Below are positions 35,016 to 50,100 of a stretch of 64,000 bases of DNA, piece by piece. Where the stretch lies: assembly GCA_949358305.1 (NCBI GenBank), contig OX442316.1:11780001-11844000 (forward strand), read 5' to 3'. The notes beneath the pieces are model-generated. The model had not been told where the DNA came from. It made no database searches and was given only the letters and a program-made list of their open reading frames with translations. This stretch comes from Strigamia acuminata (lineage: Eukaryota > Arthropoda > Chilopoda > Geophilomorpha > Linotaeniidae). Position numbers and translations under genes: made by a program. Every line of letters begins with the position of its first letter. Within the stretch, counting starts at the first letter, position 1.

Positions 35016-38000
35016 CTGTTTAAATCAAAAAAATGCAAAAAAACAAAAACAAAACCAAAAGAAAAAACAAAAAAAAAATGCAAAAAAAAGAAAATTTTGC
35101 AAATTTTAATTTGATTTTTTTCTTTCCCCTTCGAGTTAGAATTTATTTCACCTCCTTGTCTTGAAAGGGTTATGAAGTCGTAAGTTGCCACCGATGGTCC
35201 TGCACCATTGAGTGCTGTCACGCGCAGCAAATAGGCGGTGCCCGGCGTCAGATTGCGGATGACGTATTTTTCCTGTTCTGCTTTTAATTCGTCGGTAAGC
35301 AGATGCCAGTTGAGACTGTTTTTCTGCTTGTACTCCACTTTGAATGTGGACACGGGGCAGGAGTCGGAATGCCACACGTGTAAGTCTAAAGTGACATAGT
35401 CGACATCTTCATCTATCAACTCTTCCTTAGCTGGCACGTCAGCAACTAAATGAATAAAAAAATTTTTTTTGTTTGGATTAATTATTTCATTTACATTTTT
35501 TAAATTAGTAATCCCAAATCAATTTCCGAACTTAACGCAGTTATAAAAATGTTTAAATTTATGGAGATTTCAATTCAATTACTCACTTTTCTCCCCTCCA
35601 GCACCAATTTTGTTTTTCGAACAGATTTCTTTACCTTAATTTCATTTTTGAAAGAAATAAAAAATTTAAAATTCTTACCAGTGCCATTAGTAGAAACTAT
35701 CATGACGTCAGACGCTACTCCAGTACCTATTTTATTGAATGCAGTCATGTACATTTGATAGTGACTGCCGCATTTTAAACTGTTGAGTGTGTAAGAATCC
35801 GAATCGGGCGCTAAATCCCTTTGCTCCCAGTGACCAGATTCACGTTTGTAATTAAGAGTGTAACCTGCATTTAAAAAAAGTAATTTTAATTAAATCGCCG
35901 CTTATATAAAAAACAAATTAAAATTAAATTCAGCCAACATTATTGGTTAAAAGAAAAGAATAATTGTCATTCCTCAGCTAAAATTATGAGCAAATAAAAA
36001 AAGAATCACTAAAATCGATAAAGAATCCCGTTGAGTTGGCAGAAGGTTTCCATCGAATGATTTATGATTTTCCCTCCTCATTTATGTCGAGATGTAATTA
36101 AATATTCCATTATACAGCAATTTAAGAAAATATAATATTTTACTTTTAGTCTTTTAACTGTAATTTAAAGGCGTTTTCTATTGAAATAATAAAAAAAAAA
36201 AAGATTTTTTAAAAAAAGAAGAAAAATAGAACCAAGAAATGTTAAAAATTATCGATTAACGAGTTCCAGACTCCATTAAAATCACAACTGTCGAAAATAA
36301 ATGCACATTTTTATGAGCCTAATACATTCCAGTCTGAAAAGAGAACTTTAAACCACGTTTTGTAATTTTTTTTAAAGAAAATAACTAATTCCACCTTTAA
36401 TGTTCGATAACGAGCAGTCAGGTTAATGAACATAAAAATAAATCATACTCGCAGCTACATCAAAGCAAATAAAAAGAAAATAAATTGATTCCCAACACCT
36501 TCCATCATTTAACTCGCATTCGCATGAATAAAATAAGAAAAAAAAAATTCCGAGTGACTTTTGCTGCACTTAGCCGCGCACAATTTTTTATTCATTCACC
36601 ACGAAAGAAGCGAGAGAAACTCTTTACCTTGCACATTCGTCCCTCCATCCGTGTCGAGCTTCCACTCCAAAACGATGGATGTCGGCGTGGTTTCGAGCAC
36701 GTTGATGATGGGTGCTGAAGGTGGTGCTACAAAAAAAAAATTGTAAGAAAAAGATCATAAATTAATTCTAGATTTTAGGCTTCACTTCTCGCAGACGAAA
36801 TAAATATCAGGTTGGCAACTGAGAGACTCGTAAACCCCAGTCTTGTGCCACGCACGACTCTCGTCAACCCCATTCCACCCCAGACGTCCCAACGGACACA
36901 TACGACGCTGTCAGAAACGGGGTATCTAAGCCCCAAAATCCCGTTATTACGTTCTCCTATGTTCTCTTCAGCTGTGCAGCCAAATCACACCGTGTGAGGT
37001 ACCAATTTGAGCTTGACATTTTCTTCAATTTTCGAAAATTTTCTACCATTTACTTTCCTCCAATTTATATTTCATTCACAAAGACGAAGAAGAAAAAATA
37101 TTAATACCACTTCGTTTTTCAAACTTATACTTGACGACCCGGCAATAAATCCCTAATAAAAAAAAAAACGCACGAATGTCAGAAAATATCATTAATTTTA
37201 TTCCAATTTTTTCGCCTCGCTTTGAGGGTGTGATTTAAGTAGCTTCACAACTCATTGCCATTCGTTGCTCGTGCGGATGAGCAAGCAGGTGGAGGGTTCA
37301 CGACTGATCTCTGGCGCTTAACAAAATGGGCCCGAGAGACTCGTTGCAGACGGACGCTGGGGTCTCTGCAAGAAACTCACTTTCTCCCCATTCATTCATC
37401 TGCTGCGCCATTCCCGTTCCCCCTTGAGGAAATTACCTGTGCGGCTGAGCGGGCAATTAGATGCCCGCTGCCTCATAAACTCCCATCAACGTAGTGCCAA
37501 CTAGTGAATTCATTCGCCACTGACAATCAGCACTGTTCCCAAATTAGTCCATACGTTGGCGGTAGAAGGCGCCACCAATACGTCTGGGTGAGGGTTCAGC
37601 CCTCGAGTGAATTATGAGCTCTAATCAAACAAAGAACAGGCCACCATTTCTACAAAAGCCCCCTTTTTTTTCTCTCTCTCTCGGATACACCAATTAGAAG
37701 CGAGGACGATATTTGGACCAGTTGCTAATTGCTTAATCCTCATCAGAAATCAAGGAAGGGAGAGAATCGGAGAAGAGAAAAGTTCAGGTTGAGGGCTGCG
37801 AATAAAAGCTAGATGGATTGAGTCTCATTAAAACTCCACCTACGGATGTTTGAAAGGCGACTTATTTAGTCATTGTGCAGAAGGAGGAGTCGTTCTAGGT
37901 CTAATTGATTGATTTTTAGCAAATGCCACTTGTGATGGATGGTTCTTTCAGCATTGCCGCCAGTTAGTTCCCATTCCTTACCTCCCGAGTTTGTGTGGGA

Positions 38001-41000
38001 GTGAGTGAGGAGCGTTGGAGAATAGGATTTAATTCTTCCTTCATCAGCCCACCTTTATTACTCAGGTATGGTTAATTGACAAATAACGTGTTTTTTTTTT
38101 CTTCTTCTCTTTTTTCTTTTTAATCTTGTAATTAGCGCACGTCTGATTTAATGACTAATCAATCAAATTTAAAATTTAAAAACTTAATTAGCCAGGAAAA
38201 AAAATGTTTCTTCAACATGTGTAATTAGTGTTTGCCAATTTACAATTTGTTGGAATTATTCAACCATTTCCGCACAATCACGTAACGTCCATAAAACGTT
38301 ACAAATGTGTAAAAACGTCCACGTCAGTGTATTTTTTGGATTATATGTTTGTTCAATAAAATCAGTTCTTAATCAAGTCGTTCTTTTAACAACATAGCAA
38401 CACAATTCAATCAGTAGGCATTAGTAATTTTTTTTCTCTTTTCTTTTTTAACTGCAAATTTTTATTCGGTTGGGGAATAACGTTTTACTTAGTTTCCAAA
38501 CTATAATTAAGTTAAAAAAAATTTTTTTTTAACACAGTTAATTTCGTAAATTAAGTTTGGAAATTCCAAACATGAATCAATCTTAAGCCGCACTTCTTTT
38601 GCAGCATTTACTAATTTCTCAACCGCACTTATTTCAATTCTCACTTCGTCTCCAGTGATTATATCGCGCGTCTACCATTTGGGGCTTCACATAAGCCTCA
38701 TTTTTCTCGGCATTAGAAAGATCAAAGGCGTGAGGCCATTCCGAATCATTAACGCTTTTCTCCATCAACGCGATCCACCAAAGCGTAAAAGATGACGACA
38801 AATTTCCCTTTCTCAAATTTCTCTTTTTGTTTTTCTTCAAAATAAAATTACATTTTCCTTTCACAACTCGAAACGTAAAATGATAACTTGCTTTATTGAC
38901 GATGTGAAACATTTCCGCCGGTAATAAATTAGCAAACCGGAAGCAGGCAATTTGCAACTTTACTTACCATCATTAACCACCCACTTACCTAAAATATTGA
39001 CGACGTAAACAATTTGATCGTATCCGAAGCCATTTTTCACTTGGCACGTGTAATTTCCCGAATCGTTCCACTGCACGTTCTTCACCATGAGGTTTCCGTC
39101 GGGGAGGATGCGCAGACGGTCGCTTTCCTTAACAGTGTGGGGCCTGCAATGACCGTACACAAAATCTTCATCATTGGCATTGGTCCAAACGAATTCCCAA
39201 AGCAGCTTTCCCCATTCATTGTAAACTCTTGGAAACAAACGACAAAATCAAGCTGCCGCCATTCCCCACAGTATGGACCCTTCCCCAACCACTCTAATAA
39301 AAATTTAAGCCTCACGTCACCATATTTGCACTTTTGTGTCATCCTTAATGCATCACTGGTCATCACTATTCTCGATCCCCCTTCAGAACTCAACATGGAA
39401 ATGGCTAATTCCATAAATATTAATTTCACCAAGCTAAAAGCATTGATCTAGACAAGACTAAAAAATGAATGGGGATGTTATTGTTACGAATATGAGTCAA
39501 AAGCAGACAAATTAATTCAGATTATTCAGCAAAACCGAGTTGAAATGGTCCAAATGGTCCAAATGGGCTCACAAGTCAGTAATGCCATGGAATGCCAAAA
39601 TCCATGATAAATTATTAATAAAATCATTTATGCGATGAAAAACTGAATTTTCTATGTTTTGTTTACTTTTTTATAAATGTACACAAAAAATTCCTTTTAG
39701 AAAAAACATTAATACGATATAATAAAAAAAATTATACATTAATTAGCAGTTTTTTTTTTTGTTCCATATTTTTATTTTTATTATTCGTTCGCCAGCTAAG
39801 TGCACAATGCTTCATGAATTATAAACAAGGCCGAAGCCGCGCAGTGAAGTCCTGCCCTAGGCGGAGCTTTTGGCAACTTCCTTCCTTTTTAACTACACGT
39901 CGAAATCAGTCCCACGTTTAATTAATATCATTTCAGCTGGTTATATCAAGGTCCGAATCGATTCACACGGTGCGTCCCACTTCGCAAACCCAACCCAAGG
40001 CGGAGCTTATGGCAAGTTTCTTAACAAATTCGCATTAAATCACTAAAAAGCGAACGTGATTATTATCATTACAGGGAACATCAAAGTCTTGACTTTTTAC
40101 CATAAATGTTAGTCATTCCAACGCACAAGCAGAAATTATAGTTTTGAGCAACGCTCCATTGCGTGACGTGTGCGCACATGCCTAATGCAATATTTTGCAT
40201 TTTGGATGAACACTCGGGCGAATTATTGCACCCCGTTGTAATTGTTACATCGTTTTCTCCCCATCGCCGTGCAAGTTTAATGGGGGTAAGAGGGGTGTGT
40301 GGATGTTTGTGGCACTTACCGAGTACTTTGCACTGGAGTCAACGTCCACATACGTTCGGTTGTGGGGTTTCCGACTGCTTTGCACGGTAATTTGATGTAT
40401 TTTTTCCATAATGTTGTCACGACACTGTCGAATGCTGCAATTCGTGCTGGAACTAGATCACAAATAAAATTTTTTTTTGGAAATTTAATTAGTTATTAAT
40501 TAAATTAAAGATTGGATAAATATTTGAAGACGTACGGTAAATATTTGATTTATTTTAAGAATGAAAAAACTGTTTACTATTGGCATTTGCAATGTGTTTT
40601 TTGTGCACTGTATTTTCCAATTCAACAACAAGCAAACATTAAAAAAAAAAATCTGTGAAATCGCATGAAAAACTTGCTGACTTGGAAATTGGTGAATTAC
40701 TGTATAGTCGACTGAAGAGAGTTAATTCCTCAAACGTAAACGACAGCGGAAAAAAAATTAAAGGAATAATCGATATCCAATTAATTAATTTATTAAAAAC
40801 GTACGGTTTTATTTTATTTATATATTTTTAGACTTCGTGTATATTTCGCAAATATTTTGATTAAATTTACAACTCAACATTTCCCTTCGTACAAGGTAAA
40901 CACGCAAACACTTGATAAAAACAAATCGGGCGGGTTTGTGTAAGAGCATGAGACGATGGGGAAGTGTGTGACGGATTTCAGACAGCGATTAAGCGAAGTC

Positions 41001-44000
41001 AAACCAGTTGGAAAAACGAAGTAAGTTGAAAATTAAACTCGCATTTCACGCATCAAGTCAAATGCCAAGCACGAAAACACAAACTTAAAGCTACCCCGTC
41101 TGTAATCAAGTAGGAAAACACTCCGAAAATTTATGTCTACAACTTTTCAAACCATTTTCTTATCGACAACATATTGATCCAAATGTTAAAAGGAAAAATA
41201 AAAAAAAAATTTCTTTTTCGGATCAATAATTTTTATCAACTTTTTCAATTTACCTTTTCACCCAAATTCATTAACTTTAAATTACAATAAAATATTTTCT
41301 TCCATACAAATCCACATTCTTTAACTTTTTTTTATCGAATAAACAACTCCAAAATGAATTCCGATTTAGCTTCAAGATACTGCAAATGAATGAGCCTGTA
41401 CTCTTATTAACGCACGAGGTTATTGAAAAATGCCTCCACTTTTCGTCCAATTAAAATACGATCACTAATTAACTGCAAAGCATGCAGCGAAAATCTTAAG
41501 ATACCGTACTTACGAAATGACTAAAAAAAGCAAAAAAAAAAAAAAAAAGATAAAATATTTCACCAACATGAACAAGAGTGAAAATTTATGATCACTAAAA
41601 CTGTGTAACCTAATTAAGTTTAAAACACAAAAGCGAACACAGTCAATAATCCCATTTAAATTTTCAAAAAATAAAACGTAAGAAATAAAAAAAAAAGCAG
41701 CGCGTCATTATTTCCTTTTTGTTGTACCTGTTTTGAATTCCGGTGAAACCCATTCTCCAATTGGTTTTTCTCTACGGCTTTTGCTGTGCTGAACACGCAC
41801 TGACTCAAGTTTATTCGCTTTAGTTGTATTTCAAACGCAAGTCAGCGTCTTTTATACGCTCCGAAATGCTTTTTACCAACCGACCGCGACTCAATTTACT
41901 TGTAATTTTAAAAAAAGCGTGCAGCAAAATAAATAAAACTCTTAATTTTGATTCCACTGAAAAGGGTCGCGTTAAAATGAGTAAAACGGCTGCTGGCTTT
42001 TCACATAATATTCCAGATTAACCCTAACAAAGGGTCTGCCACCGTAAAAGGGTTCTGGTGACCGTTGAGCTTGGGAGACCCCTTCCCGCGATCGATTCTC
42101 TGCCCAAAACTCGCCTTCAAAGGCACAGAGAAGAAGTAGTTGAATATTTCAGATTTCGATTTCCTTTCACTCTCCAAATGGTGAACGTTTGCTTGAACTG
42201 ACCCCTTAATGGACTCGGAGCTAAGAAATACTCTCCACCAATTTTTTTTTTTGGGCGAAATATCCAGTCAAAAGAGAGAGAAATAGAAAAAAAAGAGAAG
42301 AAAAAGAAAAAAAAAATCCCTCTTTGGTCACAGAGGAGGCTAAATTGCTACTAGTCCCTTTTCCTCTTTACCTGTAATTTGAAAGGGTCCTTTGAGAAGA
42401 GAATTTGGGGCAATGGACAAAGCCCACTTTACCAACAATTTCCAATTTCGACCAATTGCTCTGCAATTTGTTCTACAATTCAATTTTTTTTTTTAAAAAA
42501 CTTAACTTTTATTTTTACTCAATGCACTCAATCGTTAATTGATTTGCTCAACCATCAATATTTCACTGCAGAAATGGCCGGATTTATATTATAAATAATG
42601 AATTTAGAAAATCAGTTGGGAAAAGTATGCATTTAGAAAGCCCGAAAAGTTATATTGAAAATTTTACAGTTTAATATTTTACATATTTATGTGTAATAAC
42701 CAATTCGTGACTGTATTTTATCATTTATTATGCTAAACCGTATTCATACATTTTAATTCATTTATCTACGTGCTATTTACCTAGAAAGCAAGAAATATTG
42801 CAGCGTTTACATAAGCTAATCTAAACACAAAGATGCTACATTAATAACAAAATGTACAACAACATAATTCAAAATCAGATTCAAGTCATGAATATTTACA
42901 GTACTACTGTTAATAATTCTGAGCTGGCTGTCAGTCCTAGTCTGATAATCACGTCGTTTGCAATTCCACCAAGTCCCCCACTGCTGCATCGCAAACAGGA
43001 AATAGAAATCTAAACAACCCTCGCCTATTACTCCAAACACAATCCTAAGACAAATTGAATCTTGAAAAATCTAACTTATTTTCTGTCTGTTGTACAGTCA
43101 AACACATTATACAGCGAATCACCAAAAACGACTCGATATAACGAATCTCGTTATAACGAACTGCGATATAACGAATTTTTCGTTATAACGAATACTTAAA
43201 AATGGCTTGGTTGGCCTTAGTACACTATGATAAAAAAATTCGTTATAACGAGGCTCGGTTGTAATAAAATATGGTTTTTCAAAACTTTATTTCTCATTTC
43301 AACGTGCTCGCTTTAACGGGTTGGAGTGGACCGTCATCCAAACTCAATATTGCATAAAATTCATAAAATTTTCTGAGATTTTTACATTCTAAAAAAGTTT
43401 CTAAGTTAAGCTCATTCATATTTCAATTTTCATTTCTCTAAAACAAACAGATACTCGTAAATCTTACATAAAATCAATGAAGTTGTTGTAAATAATTTAC
43501 AATTTTCATGAGCTTTCCCCATCCAAACTTATCGATTGCAACCGAGAAAAGTCATTACCACCTAGCAAAGCTTAGACCAGGGTTTCCCAAACGGTGAGGC
43601 GCGCCTCACTGGTGGGGCGCGAGCTGATTATTGGTGGGGCGCACCCATCACACATGCCTAAATAAAAAAAGCTTATTTTGCAAACTTTTGTAAATTTTTA
43701 ACCAAAATTATATAAAAAATTATACAAAGTTTTATGCAAAATTATATAAAAATTTCTTTTTTCTTTTTAGTAGTATATTTTTTAAAAATTTAATGCACTG
43801 GTAGATGAAGTGAGGCGCAGAAGATCGCCTTGCTTAAAAAGTGAGGCGCGATGCTAAAAAGTTTGGGAACCCCTGGCTTAGACACTTCCACCACAAAAAA
43901 GTTTCTAACAAAAAAATATATAAAAAATAAATTAAAAAAAAAAAAAAAACCTTTTTATTTTTAACTTTATCCACAACGCCATCAACTAACAAAAAAAAAA

Positions 44001-47000
44001 AATACTGAGATTTCATTTCCCCTCCGATAGTCTTTGATTGGCCATTCTTTACTTCAGTACGTCTTTCAATTGCGTGAGCTATCTCAAAACGCAGACGTCT
44101 CTTACACAAGAGACTTGTAATTTCTTTTTTTCTTCACAATTCCTTTTTATTTTTTATTTTTAGTTGAGTGCTGACATATCCTCAAAAAAAATTGTAGTAA
44201 AAGAATTAAAGCTTCTACTATTGTTTTACAACAAAAAATTTCAGTTATTGGATATACCGACTCCTTATTTCTTTTTTTTTTTAAATCGACAAATATTAGA
44301 ACTTTCTCACTTTTTATTGCCAAACCCTTAAATAATTAAACACCAACAAAAAACTTACCCATTGGGCCTTGAGGAGCTTCCGACACCATCTTAGAGCGAG
44401 AACTTTCTCCTATCATAGTAGCAGCAGTCACCCAAAATTCGTACGATTGGTCCGTCTTAAGACCACTGATTTCATGGTACAATGCACTCGGTGGAGCCGT
44501 GTGTTTCATTGCATCCTGCAATAATTAAATGACGCTATTAAAAATAGATGGAAAAATCCAATATTCCTATTAAAATTTAAACTAAACATGATTTCACTTT
44601 ACGCGTATTGACTTGACCATCATCCATCAAACCCCCGAGCTTGCAAATCAATGTGGACATGTGTCCACATTGGTTACAACTGCAAAAAATCATTGCCAGA
44701 TGCTGCAAACAACGCAACTGAGCATGCTCAGTCAAAATATACAAGCAGCTACGCTGTCAGTGTTAGCCGATTGCACTGTGACATACGAATACCCTTTACT
44801 GCATTTCCTGCCTTTCTACTTGTCAAAAACGCATTCACGAGAGTTACTAAGAAGTTGTATAGATTGAGGTACTATTTCAGGCTATAAAAAATATAATTGA
44901 GCTCAATAGCGCTCCAGCTTTAAGTAAAAGAAACCGTCGCAAATAAGTAATCCAAACCTTGTTTTGATTGATAAATAGTGCGCATATCCACAATAACAAA
45001 ATACAAAAGCCGATAAGTACCTCAAGTTATTTCCATCGTCATTCCATTGACGATAAAAGTGCATCGCTGCAACTCCATCCCATTGTTGTATCATGAAACT
45101 TAATTCAATTCAATTTCCCGCTTTATTACGATTTACGAACGACAGATCACACCCGGTATCTGAATGCTAAATTCGTACAGCGTATTAAGCCTATTATTAG
45201 GCCTAATAATGCTACAATAAAGTAAATAAACAACAATATTTTGGTACTATGTCGTAAATAACTTTTAATTATGTTTATTGTTGTTTATTTACTTTATTTT
45301 AGCATTATTAGGCCTAATACCGCTGAATAACAACTGGAATTAGAAAATCGTCTGCGCAGAATGGGATGCGCAGTATGAATTTAGTATCAAGTACCAAGCG
45401 CAAACTGTAATTATTTTCGACAAAAATGCTTGAAATTAATGCTTTAAAAATTTAGAGAACCTTAAGAAGCAACACATTTTCTTAAATAGTAAAAAAGCAT
45501 AGTAGGCTCTTATAGAACAGCAAAGAAAAAAAAATGGGAAAAGAGTTGAGAGCAAAATAGTGAAAGAGGGGAAGAAAAATAGCAACGGGGGTTTGTTTGT
45601 CATTGCTTTCTTTTGTTACGGCGCAAGAAAAGCAGCGAAAAAAAAGCCGTGTGAGTTTTCTTTTAAGCTCGGAACAATAACCGCAAGGAGTTGCCTCTTA
45701 ACTCAAAGAAAATCCAGCGTACTTGTAACCATTGCACAGCGCAAAGTTTAATAAATAATGAAATAAAACGTCCTTCAAATATGACACTAACAAATCTTAA
45801 AGCGAAGATTACACAGACAATTGTCATAAGGCGCATTCAAACTTCAAATCGGTTCAGTAAAACCTTAACATTTGCTTAAATGACAAAAAATAATTGCAAT
45901 AAGTGTTTTAAAATCTTTAAATTTAGTTACCATAAATCCTCTCATTGTGCACCCGTGCACTTATCGGCAAAATAAAGTCCCCTCCCAAGCTTTATTAGAG
46001 ACCCGCGCATTGTCTGCTAGGCCAATTCACACAATAAAAAATTTATTGCAAATCCTTTCAAATTTCATGCCCAAACATTCGTTATTTTTATTTGCAGTTT
46101 AGTTTCATATCGGTGGCTGAGCAAAAATTTGCAAAATGTATTTTTACATGCAGACCACACTTCCCAAGTTCATTTACTGCAAAAACTACATTTATATACG
46201 TTAAGACATTTTTTATTTACTTTAATCAGCCGAAAATCCACAGATCTAACAGAAACCTGCGCACAATGAGAGGATTTACAGTAACGAACTATTGCTTTCC
46301 TAATTTGTAAAAGTCACAACTTCCACATAAGTGGTTCAAATGTAAACTAGGCATAATAGTAACTAGGAAGTTAAAATAAAATTTACTTCTTCAGGATCGT
46401 TCTCGTGTTTGGCATAAACGTAATACTTGGTGACCACTCCGTTCGAATGCAACGGTGGCTTCCAAGCAACCAGAACCGATTCCTTGCTGGCTGGAATGGC
46501 CTTCACATCAGCAGGAACATCGGGAACTGAAACACAAAAGTGATAATTAAACAATAGCTATGAAAAATACACATTGCGTCTTTCAATTCAAAACCCGATT
46601 CAAGACCATCTGGAGCAACTCGTCCACACTTGCCAACACAACTTCGCTGCTCTCCAGGAAAACTCATCGACCCGCCACTCACCAACATTTCCGCCTTCGC
46701 TCGTCAACCGGAAGTCGGAAACAGCTGTTGAAGGATCCCACCTCACCTTTGTCTACTCAAAACCCTTTTAGCAAGAAAACGAACCCCCAAATTTATGAAA
46801 TGCACCAGCACATTTTTATACTCGGATAAAAGTGCGGCAACAACGTAAAAACGATGCGAATGAGAGCCATAAATATCAATCAAAACAAATCCAAGCATGC
46901 ACCGAGACATGAAAAGATGAGCCAAGCAAAATGTGGCCTCCCGAGAAACCCTACAGCTGCAAATGTGTGAATAGTGCTCGGCCAGAACCAGATTACTTTC

Positions 47001-47078
47001 GCCTCTCCTTGGACTTCCATCGATCGATTAATAGCGCGCAATGCATTTGTCGCTATGGACAATGGCTGGAGAAATATA

Positions 47079-47111
<33 letters not shown>

Positions 47112-50100
47112 GGTCATAAAAAGAGAGAAAATGGGCGCATTTCGCATAACTCAATCTTCACTCAAGCTGCAAAATGTTGGCGTTAATATCACTCTCAAGG
47201 AGTGTCGTTAAAGAGCCCCCCCCTGTGAGGCGGCACCTGCTCACGTGACAAGCATTTCGAAGGATGGCTAAAAAAAAAATTGAGCGAGGGTTATTGGCAA
47301 TGCGTACCACGATCGCAAATCACATTGTGTGCCTTTTATGGACTCTCTGCTCATATGCAGAAAACCATATTGGAAATGAAAAGGAACTTGTATTATTGAG
47401 TCTATTGCGAGTCTGCTTCTTCCATTCGGCGAACCAATTAAGGAAGAGCTGCGCGTGCAAAGAGGGACAAAGGGAGAAAAGGGAAAAGTGTTTAAAAAAA
47501 AGAAGAAAAAAAGAAAATGGGGGAGTCGTCGAACAATCCTTAATACTAACGCATTTATGGTCCAAATTCCCTAATGCGAGGTGGGTGTGGTCTTGCGACA
47601 CACCCCGAGATTACAAAACCGATATTGGCACTTTACGTCGAGTCCTGTAATATTTGAGCCGAGTGTGAATAACGGCGTGGGATTAGCATCTCATATTCAA
47701 CGAGTAAATAATGCAGACTGCAAGCTCTCTCACGGAATCCGCAATTCAATTTTGCGGGTTTCTCTTTAAGTATACATTCGCAAATATCGCAATAAACTAA
47801 AATAGAAAGAAAAATTTACTCTTCACTCACAGTTGGCTCACTAACAATTCCAAACTCGCAAACTAAACGATGAGACTTTCAAAACTCTGCACGACCTCCG
47901 CGGCTATGCTGGATTTTATTGTTTACAAACTTGACAACCAAAATCCATAATAAGGAAAAACTAAAACGCTGACATCGTGCGCCAGCGCTCTACACCATTA
48001 TGTCATATTACATATTCATGTTTACATGAACACGACACGACGTGTGATGTCGATTTACATCTTTTTTTATATCTTGTTTGTTGCCTCGTAACTTCTTGTT
48101 TCCTGTCATTTAATACGGCGCAACAATTAAGGCTACGGAGAACAAAAAGCAGCAAAATTTACTACAGAAAAACATTAATCCACAACGTGTAATGGTCTGT
48201 AATGCTTCCCTAAGCCGTTTTTCAAGCTAAATTTGGACATTTACTACATTTTCTACACTGATTAAAAAAAATACGTCATTTTTACATGATTTTTTTAAGT
48301 GTAAATTCAGTATTTGAATTCAACCAAACCCAGAAGCCGATAAAACTAGTGGAATCAGTCACGTGTCGAATTAAACGACCCCTCTGCAATTGAATTTATT
48401 TTCAATACATCAGCCCCAGTCGAGTTGATCGGGATTTCCTCAGCAAATTAAATCGCCATGGAAATGTGGTGTGCTTAATTTGATAAAGTTTCAAACAAAT
48501 ATTCATAAACCACTTACCATCATCCATCGTTCTGCAATAAACAAAATCACTCGCAACTCCGTCTCCAACTTTGGTGAACGCCGCCACACGGAGACTGTAG
48601 TTAGTGTACTTTTCCAAACCGTGAAGAGTGGTGCGAACTACAGTAGTGCTCTTGAACTCGAGTGCACCGTCTTCAGCTGATAGAAAATCAAACATAATTG
48701 AAACTACCCGGGGTAATAAACGAACAAAACAAAAATATTTTTTGTTCCTTTTCTTTTCTTTCTTTTACCTGTCATGTCATCGGCTTTAGTGTAGAACACT
48801 TTGTATCCTCGAAGAATACCATTAAAAGAAGCAGATAAAGGCGCTTGCCACGTGATGTAGATGCTCTGCGATGTAAGTGCGAGACACTGCACATCTGCTG
48901 GAGGTTCACTGGGCACTGTACGGAATAAGAAGCAATTATTCGCAGAACCACATTGACGCCCGCACAATGAGCGCCCTTTGCTGGTCTACATAATTGTCTG
49001 GTAGACTCCCAGTGGACTTAAATCATCGAAAGACCGCACATTTTAATGTCAAATTAGAAAATAAAAAGAAATGCATAAATAAGAGTAAAGCACAAATAAA
49101 GCGACAACAACATATATTACCCACATAAATTTTTAACACGTCTTGAATGTCATCATCACTCAACTTGCAGAATTCTTATTTTATTTTTATTACACAACAG
49201 TTATTGAATGAGCGAAGTTTCCAAGGATTTCCTAATTTCATTATTTTACCTTCAACTTTTCGTCGTTTACTGCAAATATTTTCTCTATTTTAAGGCGTTT
49301 AATTTAGTTATAACGTATGGAAACGTCAGCAATGTTGAAATAAATATTGTTATAAAATTTCATTTGCATGATAAAATCTTGGATAGAAATGCTCACGAGA
49401 CTGAAAATTATTCAGCTAAAATGTTTACTTTGTACCGAGCAAGTCCCATCAGTTAAAAAAAATCCTAGCATTATTGGATGAATGCATAGTGCTTTTGCCT
49501 GTCAGTTGGCAAGTTACTCAAACATGGCCAAATAAAAGCTTTCTTTTGACGTTAAGTAAAGCCGCCGGTCATGTTGCCTTGCTTGGTTAATGCAATGCAC
49601 CTCAAAATAAAACCAAACTAACCAACAGTTCTATAAAGATCCTGGCAGCTTTGAAGCTTAGCAGATCCCTTACCCCTCGTTTTACGCCATGTCAGTGTTC
49701 CACCCACATAAATTCCTGCCCTCACTAATTCTGTTCTAACCAATTATAATCGCATAATGCGAGAGATATCTGTATAATTGTCAAATTAAAAAACAAATAT
49801 ACATTTGCATAATAATCTCCAACTCAGGGATATAATTTGGCATATCGACCATTATTTTTGTTAATCAATTATAATCGCATAATGCGAAGTCTAGATAATA
49901 TTTTGTTTTTTGAACTTCTCGTAAAAATACAGCATGGACGAAATTACTTGACATCCATCTTGGTTAGCTCGTAGGCATTAGAACTAATTTATTCAGATAG
50001 GGGGTGCTGAAGTAGTGATCAGCATCATGAAAAATGACCATTGCAACAAATTGCAATGTGGAAAAAACACCCCACCAGAGTGTGTAATATTGAAGAACAA

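Noticed and set aside
39014-39451. 145-codon plus-strand frame
   Set aside because: It is antisense to the Dscam Ig10 exon and intron and has no domain of its own.
39840-40015. Repeated word AGGCGGAGCTT in a Dscam intron
   Set aside because: Only two short copies with poor flanking similarity were seen, which is too little to call a repeat or an element.
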